Source: DASYPP01 sp036006525 (GTDB lineage Bacteria > Gemmatimonadota > Gemmatimonadetes > Gemmatimonadales > GWC2-71-9). From it: DNA of 64,000 bases. Shown here in pieces: positions 45,787 to 54,482 of this stretch (its first letter is position 1; every line of letters starts with the position of its first letter). Position numbers and translations under genes: made by a program. The notes beneath the pieces are model-generated. The model saw only the letters and a list, made by a program, of their open reading frames with translations. It was not told the origin of the DNA and searched no databases. The stretch covers positions 47,179 through 111,178 of the forward strand of contig DASYPP010000009.1 in NCBI GenBank assembly GCA_036006525.1. Direction: 5' to 3'.

Positions 45787-47172
45787 TTACCGCGTGGAGA
45801 TCATGTGCCGGAGGACATCGTACCGGCTGACGATACCAACAATCTTCCCCTTGCTCTCGACCAGCGCCGCGGGACTCTCCCTGGTCAGCATCGCGGCCAG
45901 CCGGTCGGTCGTCTGGGAGACTTCCACCACCGGGAACGGCGGATCCATGACCTCGCGGACCGGGTGGTCGAGCAGGGCGGGCTGATCCAGCGCCCGGGTC
46001 ATGAGCGTTGCCTCGGTAAGTCCGCCGACGCAGTTATCGCCGTCCATGACCGGGATCTGGCTCACCTCATAGGTAGACATGAGATTCAACGCCTGGCGCA
46101 CCATGGCAGACGGTGCCAGGCTCACCAGCGCCGGCGCTCCGGCTTCGCGGCGGGCCAGCAGGTCGGCGACGGTGGGCCGGGGCAGGTCCATCATCTGGTT
46201 TTCCCGCATCCACTCGTCGTTGAAGACCTTGGAGAGATAGCGCTCGCCGCGGTCGCAGATCAGGGTCACGATGAGGGCGTTGGGATCGTTCAGCTCGCGC
46301 CCGACCTGGCAGGCGAGCGCGATGTTCAATCCGGATGACCCGCCGCCCAGGATCCCTTCCTCCCGGGCCAGCCGCCGGGTCATGGCGAACGCATCGCGAT
46401 CGGCCAACTGGCGGAACTCGTCGATGTAGTCGAACCACAGGGTGGATGGAATCTTGTCGCCGCCGATTCCCTCCACCTTGTAAGGATGCCCGTCGCCCAT
46501 GGTCTTGGTGCGGGAATAACCGGTGTAGAGCGACCCGACCGGGTCGCCGGCGATGACCCTGATGGACGGCTTCTTTTCCTTCAGGTACTTCCCCGCCCCG
46601 CTGATGGTGCCGCCGGTGCCCGCGCCCAGCACAAAATGGGTAATCCTGCCGCCGGTCTGTTCCCAGATTTCGGGCCCGGTGGACGCGTAGTGGGCTTCGG
46701 GGTTGACCTGGTTGTAGAACTGGTTGGCGAGGACGGCGCCCGGCGTGTCGTGCACGATCTGCTTCGCCTTCATCACGTAGTAATCGGGGTGGTCGGGCGG
46801 CACCGCGGTCGGGACGATTACGACTTCGGCGCCGAACGCCTTCAGCAGCCGGACCTTCTCCTGCGACATCTTGTCGGGCATGGTGAAAATGCAACGATAG
46901 CCCTTGATCACCGCGGCCATCGCGAGCCCGATGCCGGTGTTGCCGGAGGTGCCCTCGACGATGGTTCCTCCCGGCTTCAACTCGCCCGATCTCTCGGCCG
47001 CTTCCACGATCGCCAGTCCGATCCGGTCCTTGAGCGAGCCGCCCGGGTTGACGGTCTCATCCTTGGCGTAGATCGGAGTCTTGATTCCCGCCCCGATCCG
47101 GGCCAGCCGGATCAGCGGGGTTCCGCCGATGGTCTGGAGAATCGAATCCACCGGGGGCGGGACGTTCTTCAT
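45787..47172 (-). CDS. cystathionine beta-synthase / cysteine synthase with CBS domains
   Basis: PLP enzyme of fold type II, 461 residues. PLP Lys is in NPGGSLKDRIGLAIVEAA, the substrate loop is EGTSGNTGIGLA, and GTGGTISGAGKYLK holds the cofactor phosphate. Residues from about 335 form two CBS domains (QALNLMSTYEVSQIPVMDG; DPPFPVVEVSQTTDRLA), which usually bind adenosyl ligands. This is the layout of cystathionine beta-synthase, although an O-acetylserine sulfhydrylase role is possible. The start overlaps the TonB-like gene end as ATGA. Confidence 0.9.
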   Translation of the reverse strand: MKNVPPPVDSILQTIGGTPLIRLARIGAGIKTPIYAKDETVNPGGSLKDRIGLAIVEAAERSGELKPGGTIVEGTSGNTGIGLAMAAVIKGYRCIFTMPDKMSQEKVRLLKAFGAEVVIVPTAVPPDHPDYYVMKAKQIVHDTPGAVLANQFYNQVNPEAHYASTGPEIWEQTGGRITHFVLGAGTGGTISGAGKYLKEKKPSIRVIAGDPVGSLYTGYSRTKTMGDGHPYKVEGIGGDKIPSTLWFDYIDEFRQLADRDAFAMTRRLAREEGILGGGSSGLNIALACQVGRELNDPNALIVTLICDRGERYLSKVFNDEWMRENQMMDLPRPTVADLLARREAGAPALVSLAPSAMVRQALNLMSTYEVSQIPVMDGDNCVGGLTEATLMTRALDQPALLDHPVREVMDPPFPVVEVSQTTDRLAAMLTRESPAALVESKGKIVGIVSRYDVLRHMISTR

Positions 47173-47582
47173 GGAGTGCTGGCTCCGCCGGCGGGTGGCT
47201 TCCTGAAGTGCACTGGCTGGGTGAACGTCATGGCGACCGGGCGGCCGTCCCGCTGGGCGGGAGAGAAGTGCATCTTCGGTACCCCGGCCACCGCGGCCGA
47301 ATCGAACGCCGGGTAGCCGCTCGACTCCGCGACCTGGGTCGATTCTCTCGCCACCGTGCCCTTCTCGTCCACGAACAACCGCAACGTAACGGTGCCCTCG
47401 ATCCCCTGCTGGTAGAGCGCCGGCGGATACTCCACCAGCGGTTCCGGATCCAGCGCTACCGGCGCGTCGTCCCGGTTGGCGCTCGGCGTGGCGGGGTCCT
47501 GGCTCTGCCGATCCCGCCCGCAGGCGGCCACGAAGCCGCAGAGGATAAGACCGATCCACAGATTCCGCAGATTCCACGGCAT
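47169..47582 (-). CDS. TonB C-terminal domain lipoprotein
   Basis: 137 residues. The lipobox GFVAACGR near residue 20 gives an anchored lipoprotein. The rest is a TonB-type domain: YPPALYQQGIEGTVTLRLFV, then SGYPAFDSAAVAGVPKMHFS. A stand-alone TonB domain on a lipid anchor, without the usual inner-membrane helix, would not span the periplasm like true TonB. Start ATG 47582 is preferred, with GGAGG eight bases upstream, and shares one base with the mutS stop. Confidence 0.85.
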   Translation of the reverse strand: MPWNLRNLWIGLILCGFVAACGRDRQSQDPATPSANRDDAPVALDPEPLVEYPPALYQQGIEGTVTLRLFVDEKGTVARESTQVAESSGYPAFDSAAVAGVPKMHFSPAQRDGRPVAMTFTQPVHFRKPPAGGASTP

Positions 47583-50176
47583 CACGTTTCCTCCGCGTGC
47601 TGGGGTGCGGCCTTCCGCTGCTGTTCTACCAGCCAGTTGAGGGCCTGAAGCGGCGTCATGTCGTCCAGGTCCAGCGTCCGCAACTCCTCCATCACGGGAT
47701 GCGGCACTGGCGAGGCAAACAGCTGAAGCTGGGTGGGGTCGCTGGCCGGGGGTGCGCCGGGGACGACCCGGTGACCGGCTTCCAGGGTCAGCAGCATCGC
47801 CTTGGCGCGGTTCACTACATCAGCGGGAAGCCCGGCCAGCTGAGCGACATGAATTCCGTAGGAGCGGTCGGTGCCGCCGGGCTCGAGTCGATGCAGAAAG
47901 ATGACCCGGTCCCCATGCTCCCGCACCGCCACGTTGAGGTTCCGGGCGTGCTGAAGTTTCTCGGGCAGCTGCATCAGCTCATGATAGTGCGTGGCGAACA
48001 TCGTCTTGCATCCGATCCGATCGTGCAGGTGTTCGGTCACCGCCCAGGCGATGGCGACGCCGTCGTACGTCGAAGTCCCCCGGCCGATCTCGTCCAGCAA
48101 CACCAGGCTCTGCGCCGTAGCGTTGTGGAGAATCGCGCTGGTTTCGCTCATTTCCACCATGAAGGTGGACTGGCCCTGGGCCAGGTTGTCGCTGGCACCC
48201 ACCCGGGTGAAGAGCCGGTCCGCGACGCCGATCGTGGCCGCCGTCGCGGGGACGAAGGATCCCATCTGGGCCATGACGACGCACAGCCCGATCTGGCGGA
48301 GGATGGTGGACTTGCCGGCCATGTTGGGGCCGGTCACCAGGAGCACCCGCGCCGCGAGCTCGAAATGCACGTCGTTGGGAATGAACGTCTCGCGCGGCAT
48401 CAGCCGCTCGATCACCGGGTGGCGGCAGCCGGTGAGCGTCAGTTCGAAGGCATCCTGGATGACAGGCCGGACGTAGCGGTGGCGGACCGCGGCATCGGCG
48501 AAAGTCGCAGTGACGTCGAGAAGACTGAGCACCTTGGCGGTGTGCTGGATTCGCAGCGTGGCCGCGGCCACCGTGGACCGGAGCGCGGTGAACAACTCAC
48601 CCTCGCGTATCCCGATCCGCTCTTCCGCGCCCAGTACCTTCGACTCGTACTCCTTCAACTCGGGGGTGACGAACCGCTCCGCGTTGGAGAGAGTCTGCCG
48701 CCGCTCGTAATCGGCGGGGACCCGGGCCGCGTGGGCGTTAGTGATTTCCAGGTAATACCCGAACACCTTGTTGTAGCCGACCTTGAGCGAAGTAATTCCG
48801 GTGCGGTCCCGTTCCCGTTGCTGGAGGCTCGCGATGTACTGCTTACCGCCATCACGCAGGTCGCGAAGCTCATCCAGTTCGTTGTCGTAGCCGCGCCGGA
48901 TCACGTCCCCGTCGGCCAGGGAGACCGGCAACCGGTCGCTCAAGGCCGAGCCGAGCAGAGTCGCGAGGTCGGCGAGCAGCTCGAACCGCTGCGACAATTC
49001 GGACAGCAGTGAGCTCCGCTCCCGCCCGGAGATCCCGTTCAGCGCGGCCAGCACGTCGGGGAGCCGGAGGAAGGAGTCGCGGAGCGCGCCCATGTCGCGC
49101 GGGGTGGCCCGCCCGGACGATACCCGGCCGGCCAGTCGCTCGAGGTCGCGGACGCCATCCAGCGCCTCACGCAGCCGTTCCCTGCCCCGGTTGTCCTGCA
49201 CCGACACTTCCACTGCATCGAGCCGGGTGTTGATCTCGCCCGGATTCCGAAGCGGCGAAAGGACCCAGCGACGCAGCAGCCGGGCGCCCATGGGCGTCAC
49301 CGTGCTGTCGAGCGCTTCGATCAGGGTCGAGTTGCGGGCGCCGGCCCGGAGCGGGTCCACCAGCTCCAGGTTGCGCCGGGTCATCTCGTCGAGCCAGAGA
49401 TGCCCCTCGTGGCGCCGTACCGTGGGTCGCGCGAGGTGGGTGAGCCCGGCCGGCTGTAACTCGCTGATGTAGCGGAGCAGCGCTCCAGCCGCTCCGATCG
49501 CGGGCCAGTCCTCGCTCAGGAGACCCAGGCCGTCAAGCGAGGCCAGGCCAAAACGCTGGGCCAACTCGGGGCGGCCCAGCTCGGCGTCGAACTCCCACCG
49601 TTCCCGTACGGTGCGAAGCGCGCCTTCCAGCGAAGTCTCCAATTCTTCGGGGACCACGATTTCCGCGGGGGCCAGGCGGGTCAGCGCCTCCTCGAGGGTC
49701 GACCGCTCCAGCGTCTCCAGGGTGAACTCGCCGGTGCTCATGTCGACCGCCGCGAGGCCGATCCGATCGCCGGCCGGCGCCAGCGCCACCAGGAAATTGT
49801 TGCGGCTGCCCGGCAGGAAGGATTCGTCCAGCACCGAACCCGGCGTAAGGGTTTCCACGACTTCACGCTTGACGATTCCGCGGGAGAGTCGAGGATCCTC
49901 CACCTGCTCGCAGATGGCGACGCGATGGCCGTGCGCGATCAGCTGGCGGAGATACTCGGTGGCGGCCTTGACGGGGACGCCGGCGAGCGGGACTCCGTCG
50001 CCGCGCGAAGTGAGGGTGATGTTGAGGACCCGCGAGGCCAGCTCGGCGTCCTCGAAGAACATCTCGTAGAAATCACCCATCCGGAAGAAGAGAATCGCGC
50101 TCTGGTGCCGCGACTTGATCTCCCGGTACTGCTGGAGCAGCGGTGAGCCGGCCGGTTCAACGGCGCGACCGGTCAT
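47582..50176 (-). CDS. mutS: DNA mismatch repair protein MutS
   Basis: 864 residues. The mismatch-contacting Phe-Tyr-Glu motif is in FFRMGDFYEMFFEDA. Walker A is TGPNMAGKST, Walker B LVLLDEIGRGTSTYDG, with the following ATHYHELM. The C-terminal dimer region ends with NWLVEQQRK. The start overlaps the SPOR gene end as ATGA. It scans new DNA for mispairs with MutL, which is not in this window. Confidence 0.96.
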   Translation of the reverse strand: MTGRAVEPAGSPLLQQYREIKSRHQSAILFFRMGDFYEMFFEDAELASRVLNITLTSRGDGVPLAGVPVKAATEYLRQLIAHGHRVAICEQVEDPRLSRGIVKREVVETLTPGSVLDESFLPGSRNNFLVALAPAGDRIGLAAVDMSTGEFTLETLERSTLEEALTRLAPAEIVVPEELETSLEGALRTVRERWEFDAELGRPELAQRFGLASLDGLGLLSEDWPAIGAAGALLRYISELQPAGLTHLARPTVRRHEGHLWLDEMTRRNLELVDPLRAGARNSTLIEALDSTVTPMGARLLRRWVLSPLRNPGEINTRLDAVEVSVQDNRGRERLREALDGVRDLERLAGRVSSGRATPRDMGALRDSFLRLPDVLAALNGISGRERSSLLSELSQRFELLADLATLLGSALSDRLPVSLADGDVIRRGYDNELDELRDLRDGGKQYIASLQQRERDRTGITSLKVGYNKVFGYYLEITNAHAARVPADYERRQTLSNAERFVTPELKEYESKVLGAEERIGIREGELFTALRSTVAAATLRIQHTAKVLSLLDVTATFADAAVRHRYVRPVIQDAFELTLTGCRHPVIERLMPRETFIPNDVHFELAARVLLVTGPNMAGKSTILRQIGLCVVMAQMGSFVPATAATIGVADRLFTRVGASDNLAQGQSTFMVEMSETSAILHNATAQSLVLLDEIGRGTSTYDGVAIAWAVTEHLHDRIGCKTMFATHYHELMQLPEKLQHARNLNVAVREHGDRVIFLHRLEPGGTDRSYGIHVAQLAGLPADVVNRAKAMLLTLEAGHRVVPGAPPASDPTQLQLFASPVPHPVMEELRTLDLDDMTPLQALNWLVEQQRKAAPQHAEET

Positions 50177-51066
50177 CGCTCCTCGACGACGAAGGCGCTG
50201 CCACCCAGCCGGGTGCGAATCTGAGAGGCCGCCGCCGCCGCCTGGACGCGATCGGCGTAGCGGCCGACCCTGATCTTCACGAACCCGCCTTCGTGCACGA
50301 CGTGGGGATCGTATCCGGCGTCCCGCAACTGGCGCAGCGTGCCCTCGGCCGCCGCGTCGCTCGCCACCGCCGCGATCTGGACGCTGAAAGCCGGGCCGAC
50401 GGATGGCTGGGCAGCGGGAGGCTCGGTCGGCACCGTGGCGGGCGTGGTTGCGGGCGTTCTTGCGGGCGGATTCGCCGTCATCATCGTATCGGAGCGCTGA
50501 GGCTCAGCCGTCGTGGCCGCCGGCACTCCGGCGCAGCGGGGTTGATAGAAGCTGAACTGGTTTTGCAGCTCAACGTCTTCCCCCGCCATGGCCACTCCCT
50601 CGTTCAGCCAGCGGCATGCCTCGGCGGTATGCCGGAGTTCGAAATTGGCCCGGGCGGCCCAATAGGCCACGACCGGCAACAGTGGAGTGCTGGGATAGTC
50701 GGCGCGGATCCGCTCCAGGCTGTGCAGGCTCTCCCCTGCCCTGCCGGCGGCAAAATCCTCTTCGGCCAATCCGAGCAGCGCATCGTCCGCCCAGTTGGAG
50801 CCGGCGAATTCGATCGCGACCCGGCGGAGGTTACGGCTCCGATCCAACGGGTCCCGGGCCACCACGCCCATGGTGTAGACGATCTGAGGATAGAGCGTGT
50901 CGCTCTGTGGAGTCTGGTTCATCAGGGCGAGCACGATGGCGCGGGCCGAGTCTCCCTGGCCGTCCTGGGCCAACCGGACCGCCGCTACCAGCCTGCTGTC
51001 GTCCTGGGCGCTCAAGGACGTCGTCAGGAGCCCAAGTGCTGTCGCCGCTACCAGCAGCCGTTTCAT
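50173..51066 (-). CDS. secreted SPOR-domain protein with helical repeats
   Basis: 297 residues from the ATG at 51066. Signal peptide (LLVAATALGLLTTSLSAQ), TPR-like helical region at about 25-175, a Pro/Thr/Ala linker, and a SPOR domain at about 222-295 (FSVQIAAVASDAAAEGTLRQ, then VKIRVGRYADRVQA). SPOR domains bind denuded peptidoglycan at division sites. Both ends overlap neighbours by 4 bp, between holA and mutS. The frame is open to 51231 inside holA, but the signal peptide sets the start. Confidence 0.88.
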   Translation of the reverse strand: MKRLLVAATALGLLTTSLSAQDDSRLVAAVRLAQDGQGDSARAIVLALMNQTPQSDTLYPQIVYTMGVVARDPLDRSRNLRRVAIEFAGSNWADDALLGLAEEDFAAGRAGESLHSLERIRADYPSTPLLPVVAYWAARANFELRHTAEACRWLNEGVAMAGEDVELQNQFSFYQPRCAGVPAATTAEPQRSDTMMTANPPARTPATTPATVPTEPPAAQPSVGPAFSVQIAAVASDAAAEGTLRQLRDAGYDPHVVHEGGFVKIRVGRYADRVQAAAAASQIRTRLGGSAFVVEER

Positions 51067-52121
51067 GCCGCTTCCCCCTTGCGCAGCTCGGTCAATTGCA
51101 GAACCAGGTCCAGCAGGATGCCGCGGTCTTCGGACACACGGGTGTTCTTGAGCATGCGGTCGGCGGCGAGCACCGCCTTCAGCGCGGAATGAATCCGGCG
51201 CATCGGCCAGCGGGGCGCCCACTGGGCCCACCGGTCCGCTTCCTGTCTCCAGTCGCCGATGCCGTAAGGCCGCACCGAGAAGAGCGTGCTCATGACCTTG
51301 GGCGCCAGGGCGCGATCCCGGATTCCCTTGTCATGAAGCGAACGGGCCAGGCCAACGCCGACCAGGGAACTGCCGAGTGTCGTCACGATTTTCACGCCCG
51401 TCATCCCGGATTGCTCCAGCAGGCCGCCCAGCATGGTGACCGCCTTGGCACCCTCGCCCGCCATCACGTGATCGCGGAGAGCGGGCAGGGTTTCGCCCCG
51501 CCGCACACCGACCAACCCCACGACGGCGTCGATATCGAGCGGCTTATCGCCGGCCAGACCGGACATCTTGGCCAGCTCGGTCCGGATGATCCCCAGGTCC
51601 TGTCCCACCGCGTCCACCAGGTGCTGGGTGGCCTCGGGCGTCAGCGAGAGGTTCATCTGTTTGCCCTGGTGCGCGATCCACTTCAGCACCCGCTCAGCGG
51701 GGAGCGGCGTGAACTCGACGGATGTGCTCCCCCGGAGCAGCGCGGGCTCCGGCTTCTCCTCGCCGGCGTTCTGCAGCATCACCAGGACCGTGTCCGGCGA
51801 AGGCCGCTCGAGGTATTTCTCGAGCACCGTCCGCACCTTCGCCTTGCGCTTCAACTGTTCCATGTCTTTCAGCACGACCACCCGCCGCTCCGCCATCATG
51901 GGGAGCGTTTCCAGCAGGGAATGCAGACCCTCGGGGTCGAGCTGGCCGATGGAACGCTGGTCGAAGTTGAAGTCCCGGAGCGACTGATCGAGGGCGCGGT
52001 CGATGAGGTTGGTGACCGCCTCTTCCTTGAGAACATCCTCCGGGCCATGCAGGTAATACACCGGTTGCAGCTCACCGTTCTTGAGTGCGCGGATCAAAGC
52101 ATCGTGACTGAGCGGGGGCAT
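51063..52121 (-). CDS. holA: DNA polymerase III delta subunit
   Basis: Clamp-loader subunit that opens the sliding clamp, 352 residues. Family features: PVYYLHGPEDVLKEEAV at the N-terminus (a degenerate nucleotide site, as usual for delta), RRVVVLKDMEQL, ALLRGSTSVEFTPL, and a C-terminal helical collar (ALKAVLAADRMLKNTR). It is the first gene of the coupled minus-strand run; the gap upstream holds an inverted repeat. Confidence 0.93.
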   Translation of the reverse strand: MPPLSHDALIRALKNGELQPVYYLHGPEDVLKEEAVTNLIDRALDQSLRDFNFDQRSIGQLDPEGLHSLLETLPMMAERRVVVLKDMEQLKRKAKVRTVLEKYLERPSPDTVLVMLQNAGEEKPEPALLRGSTSVEFTPLPAERVLKWIAHQGKQMNLSLTPEATQHLVDAVGQDLGIIRTELAKMSGLAGDKPLDIDAVVGLVGVRRGETLPALRDHVMAGEGAKAVTMLGGLLEQSGMTGVKIVTTLGSSLVGVGLARSLHDKGIRDRALAPKVMSTLFSVRPYGIGDWRQEADRWAQWAPRWPMRRIHSALKAVLAADRMLKNTRVSEDRGILLDLVLQLTELRKGEAA

Positions 52122-52160
52122 GAGGAAGTTTATCGCGCGAGTGGAAGTCTCGAAAGCTTT

Positions 52161-52251
52161 AAGGTGGGTCGGTGTAAGAAGGTGGGTCAGTGGCAGGTGA
52201 CAATGAGGCGCGATTTCCTACCCACTTGCCCACCTTCCCACTAACCCACCT
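52161..52251. repeat. inverted repeat with tandem-unit arms upstream of holA
   Basis: Left arm 52161-52199 repeats an AGGTGGGT(C/T)(A/G)GTG-like unit; right arm 52219-52251 is its approximate reverse complement. The interior is about 19 bases. It ends two bases before the -35 of the next promoter. Confidence 0.75.
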
Positions 52252-52252
52252 A

Positions 52253-52282
52253 TTGACAATATAATCCGTAGAGACAATAAAT
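52253..52282 (+). promoter_or_regulatory. promoter of the HTH regulator gene
   Basis: TTGACA (52253-52258) followed at 17-19 bases by AATAAATA. The start site would fall at or just before the ATG at 52289, suggesting a leaderless message; no ribosome site is seen. Confidence 0.5.
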
Positions 52283-52288
52283 ACTGTC

Positions 52289-52909
52289 ATGGACCTGCCT
52301 GATCTTGAATATGTGGATGAATTAGCTAGAGTTAGGGTGTTACTCCACCCCCTCCGACTGGCAATCATGGAATTGGCCGTGGAGAGCACCTCCGCTACCG
52401 ATGCCGCCAGGCGCCTGAATCTTCCACGTCAGGCCATTCACTATCATGTCGTCGCGCTCGAACGCGCGAAGTTCCTCGTCTCCGCCGGCGAGATCCGCCG
52501 CCGCAACATGGCGGAGCGACGAGTGCGCGCGAGCGCGCGAAGTTATCTCATCGCACCCGAAATCCTGGGCGGGCTGAGTCCCGGTCGCCGCCGGGCGACG
52601 CGACCAGACAGCCCCCAGGGCCTGCTGTCTCTCACCGCCCGAATGCAGACCGACGTCTCCGCCATCCTCGCCGCTCCCGCCGCTCCGGTACTCTCCTTCA
52701 CCTCCAAACTCCGCTTCTCCAACGCCGCCGGGCGCGAGGCATTCTCCCGCGCGTTGGGCCACGCAGTTGCCCAGCTGATCAAGGAGCATGGGTTGCTGGG
52801 CAATGCTTTCCGCGAAGCCGCGGAGGAGAGCACGCTGGCACTCGCGCTCTATCCCCTGCCCCGTGTCGGGCCCGGAAGCCCGACCTACATCCCGGAGGAT
52901 TCGCCGTGA
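52289..52909 (+). CDS. ArsR-like winged-helix regulator
   Basis: 206 residues. The DNA-binding part (about 10-75) reads LLHPLRLAIMELAVES, then ATDAARRLNLPRQAIHYHVV, an ArsR/HTH_20-type winged helix. No metal-binding cysteines are present. The remainder is helical, with an acidic-Ala region of unknown role. It is followed by an SRPBCC gene with a GTGA overlap, a common pairing where the regulator controls the partner. Confidence 0.85.
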   Translation: MDLPDLEYVDELARVRVLLHPLRLAIMELAVESTSATDAARRLNLPRQAIHYHVVALERAKFLVSAGEIRRRNMAERRVRASARSYLIAPEILGGLSPGRRRATRPDSPQGLLSLTARMQTDVSAILAAPAAPVLSFTSKLRFSNAAGREAFSRALGHAVAQLIKEHGLLGNAFREAAEESTLALALYPLPRVGPGSPTYIPEDSP

Positions 52910-53766
52910 TCCCGATGACCGACGCCAAGGCCGATCACACCGGTCGCGCGGTGGATGTTGAGATCGTCACCCAGGCCTCCCCGGCCAAGGCATGGGAGGC
53001 CTGGGCCGATCCTGCGCGTCTGACCGAATGGTTTACCGACCGGGCGACCGGATTTGCGCTGCCGAACCAGACCCTGCGCTGGTCCAACGACCGGCTCAAG
53101 GCCGAGACGACGTACACCGTGCTGAGCGCCACGCCACCGACCCGGCTTTTGCTCGAGGGGACCGGCGGGCCGGAGGCAAGCCGGCTGGAGGTGGCCATCA
53201 GCGGAACCCGGGACGGTACCCGGGTCCGGCTGATCCACTCCGGCTTCCCGCTGACGCCCGACTTCGACGAACACTATGCGGCCGTCGCTTCGGGCTGGCG
53301 CATGTCTATGGCGATCCTGCGCTACTACCTCGAGTTCCAGTTCGGCCGCAGCCGGCAGAGTTTCTTCGTCAGCCGGCCCATGAGGTACAGCACCTCCCGC
53401 CTGGCCTGGCTCTATCGGGACCCGGCCGGTCTTCAGGAGTGGCTCGCAGAGGCGGGAAGCCTGGGAACCCCGGGCGGCCGGGTGCACCTGGTGCTCCGGG
53501 GCGGACGGATTCTTCGGGGCGACATGCTGGAGGACACCGGGAGCGAAATCGCGATGGGCTGGGACGAGATCAATGGGGTGCTGGAACTCAAGTCATTTCC
53601 GTGGGACCGGGAGAACGGAATGCGGGCGATCTGCGTGCGCGGCTGGGGGTGGGAATTGTCGGCCGACCTGGCCCATCAGATCGAGCAGGAGCTGCAGGCA
53701 GCGGTGGACCGCCTCGAGAGCGCGCTGGAACAGGCGCCGGCCTCAGCCACCGGCCTTCGGGTCTGA
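52906..53766 (+). CDS. SRPBCC (AHSA1-like) protein
   Basis: 286 residues from GTG 52906 (ATG 52915 is possible). Residues 15-150 match the AHSA1 fold: VTQASPAKAWEAWADPARL, WFTDRATGF and SGWRMSMAILRYYLE. The second half repeats the theme (YRDPAGLQEWLAEAGSLGTP, then a WGWEL strand and a long C-terminal helix), so this looks like a double-domain ligand-binding protein. Ligand unknown. The 3' end overlaps the Nudix gene by 24 bp. Confidence 0.85.
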   Translation: MIPMTDAKADHTGRAVDVEIVTQASPAKAWEAWADPARLTEWFTDRATGFALPNQTLRWSNDRLKAETTYTVLSATPPTRLLLEGTGGPEASRLEVAISGTRDGTRVRLIHSGFPLTPDFDEHYAAVASGWRMSMAILRYYLEFQFGRSRQSFFVSRPMRYSTSRLAWLYRDPAGLQEWLAEAGSLGTPGGRVHLVLRGGRILRGDMLEDTGSEIAMGWDEINGVLELKSFPWDRENGMRAICVRGWGWELSADLAHQIEQELQAAVDRLESALEQAPASATGLRV

Positions 53767-54300
53767 AGTTCGCAGGCACTGCACAAAGGTGAGAGCCACC
53801 AGGCTCTTGCCGTCGATGATCTCGCCTCGCCGGATCCAGTCCAGCGCGTCGTGCCAGCGCACCTCGTGGGTCTCCATGAATTCGTCATGCTCCCGGCCGG
53901 ACTCTCCCAGCGTGAGCTGAGTGGCCAGGAACAGGTGGATCCGTTCGTCGGTGAATCCCGGCGTGGTGTAGATCGTGGTCAGGCTCTGCAGTTTCTCGGC
54001 ACGATAGCCGGTCTCCTCCTTGAGCTCGCGGCGGGCGCAGGTCTCCGGGGTCTCGCCCGGGTCGAGCCGCCCGGCCGGAATCTCCCAGACAAATCCATCG
54101 GTCGCGTGGCGAAACTGTTTGATCAGGATGATCCTCGGGTTGGCAGACCAGGGGTCATCGAGGAAGGGAAGCACCGCGGACGCGCCGGGGTGGCGGATCA
54201 TTTCCAGCTGGCCGGTGGAGCCGTCGGGGAACTCCACCGTGTCGAGATCGAGGTTGAGGACTTTGCCGGTGTATAGCCGTTTTGTGGATTTGAGGGTCAT
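53743..54300 (-). CDS. Nudix hydrolase, ADP-ribose pyrophosphatase type
   Basis: 185 residues from the ATG at 54300. The Nudix box is GETPETCARRELKEETG followed by YRAEKL. Context residues (KQFRHATDGFVWEIPAGRLD upstream and TPGFTDERIHLFLA downstream) are typical of ADP-ribose pyrophosphatases. It probably hydrolyses ADP-ribose or related dinucleotides. The frame is open through the upstream repeat to 54399, which is not a plausible start. Confidence 0.9.
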   Translation of the reverse strand: MTLKSTKRLYTGKVLNLDLDTVEFPDGSTGQLEMIRHPGASAVLPFLDDPWSANPRIILIKQFRHATDGFVWEIPAGRLDPGETPETCARRELKEETGYRAEKLQSLTTIYTTPGFTDERIHLFLATQLTLGESGREHDEFMETHEVRWHDALDWIRRGEIIDGKSLVALTFVQCLRTSDPKAGG

Positions 54301-54309
54301 GCCTGCAAT

Positions 54310-54482
54310 GTAGGACGGTAAGACGGTAAGACGGTAGGACGGTAAACAGCGCAGGGCTGTCATCCCGAGTGTAACGAGGGATCTTCTCAAATCCAGCAAG
54401 ATTCCTCACGTCGCTCGGAATGACAGCCCTTCGAATACTTACCGTCCTGCCGTCCTACCGTCCTACCGTCTTACCGTCCTAC
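54310..54482. repeat. nested inverted repeat with octamer-built outer arms
   Basis: Outer arms: 54310-54345, built of GACGGTAA/GACGGTAG octamers, and 54439-54482, built of their reverse complement. Inside lies a second inverted repeat, AGGGCTGTCATCCCGAG (54353-54369) against CTCGGAATGACAGCCCT (54414-54430), with a further ATCTT/AAGAT pair in the middle. The right outer arm covers the stop codon of the M16 gene. Confidence 0.9.
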
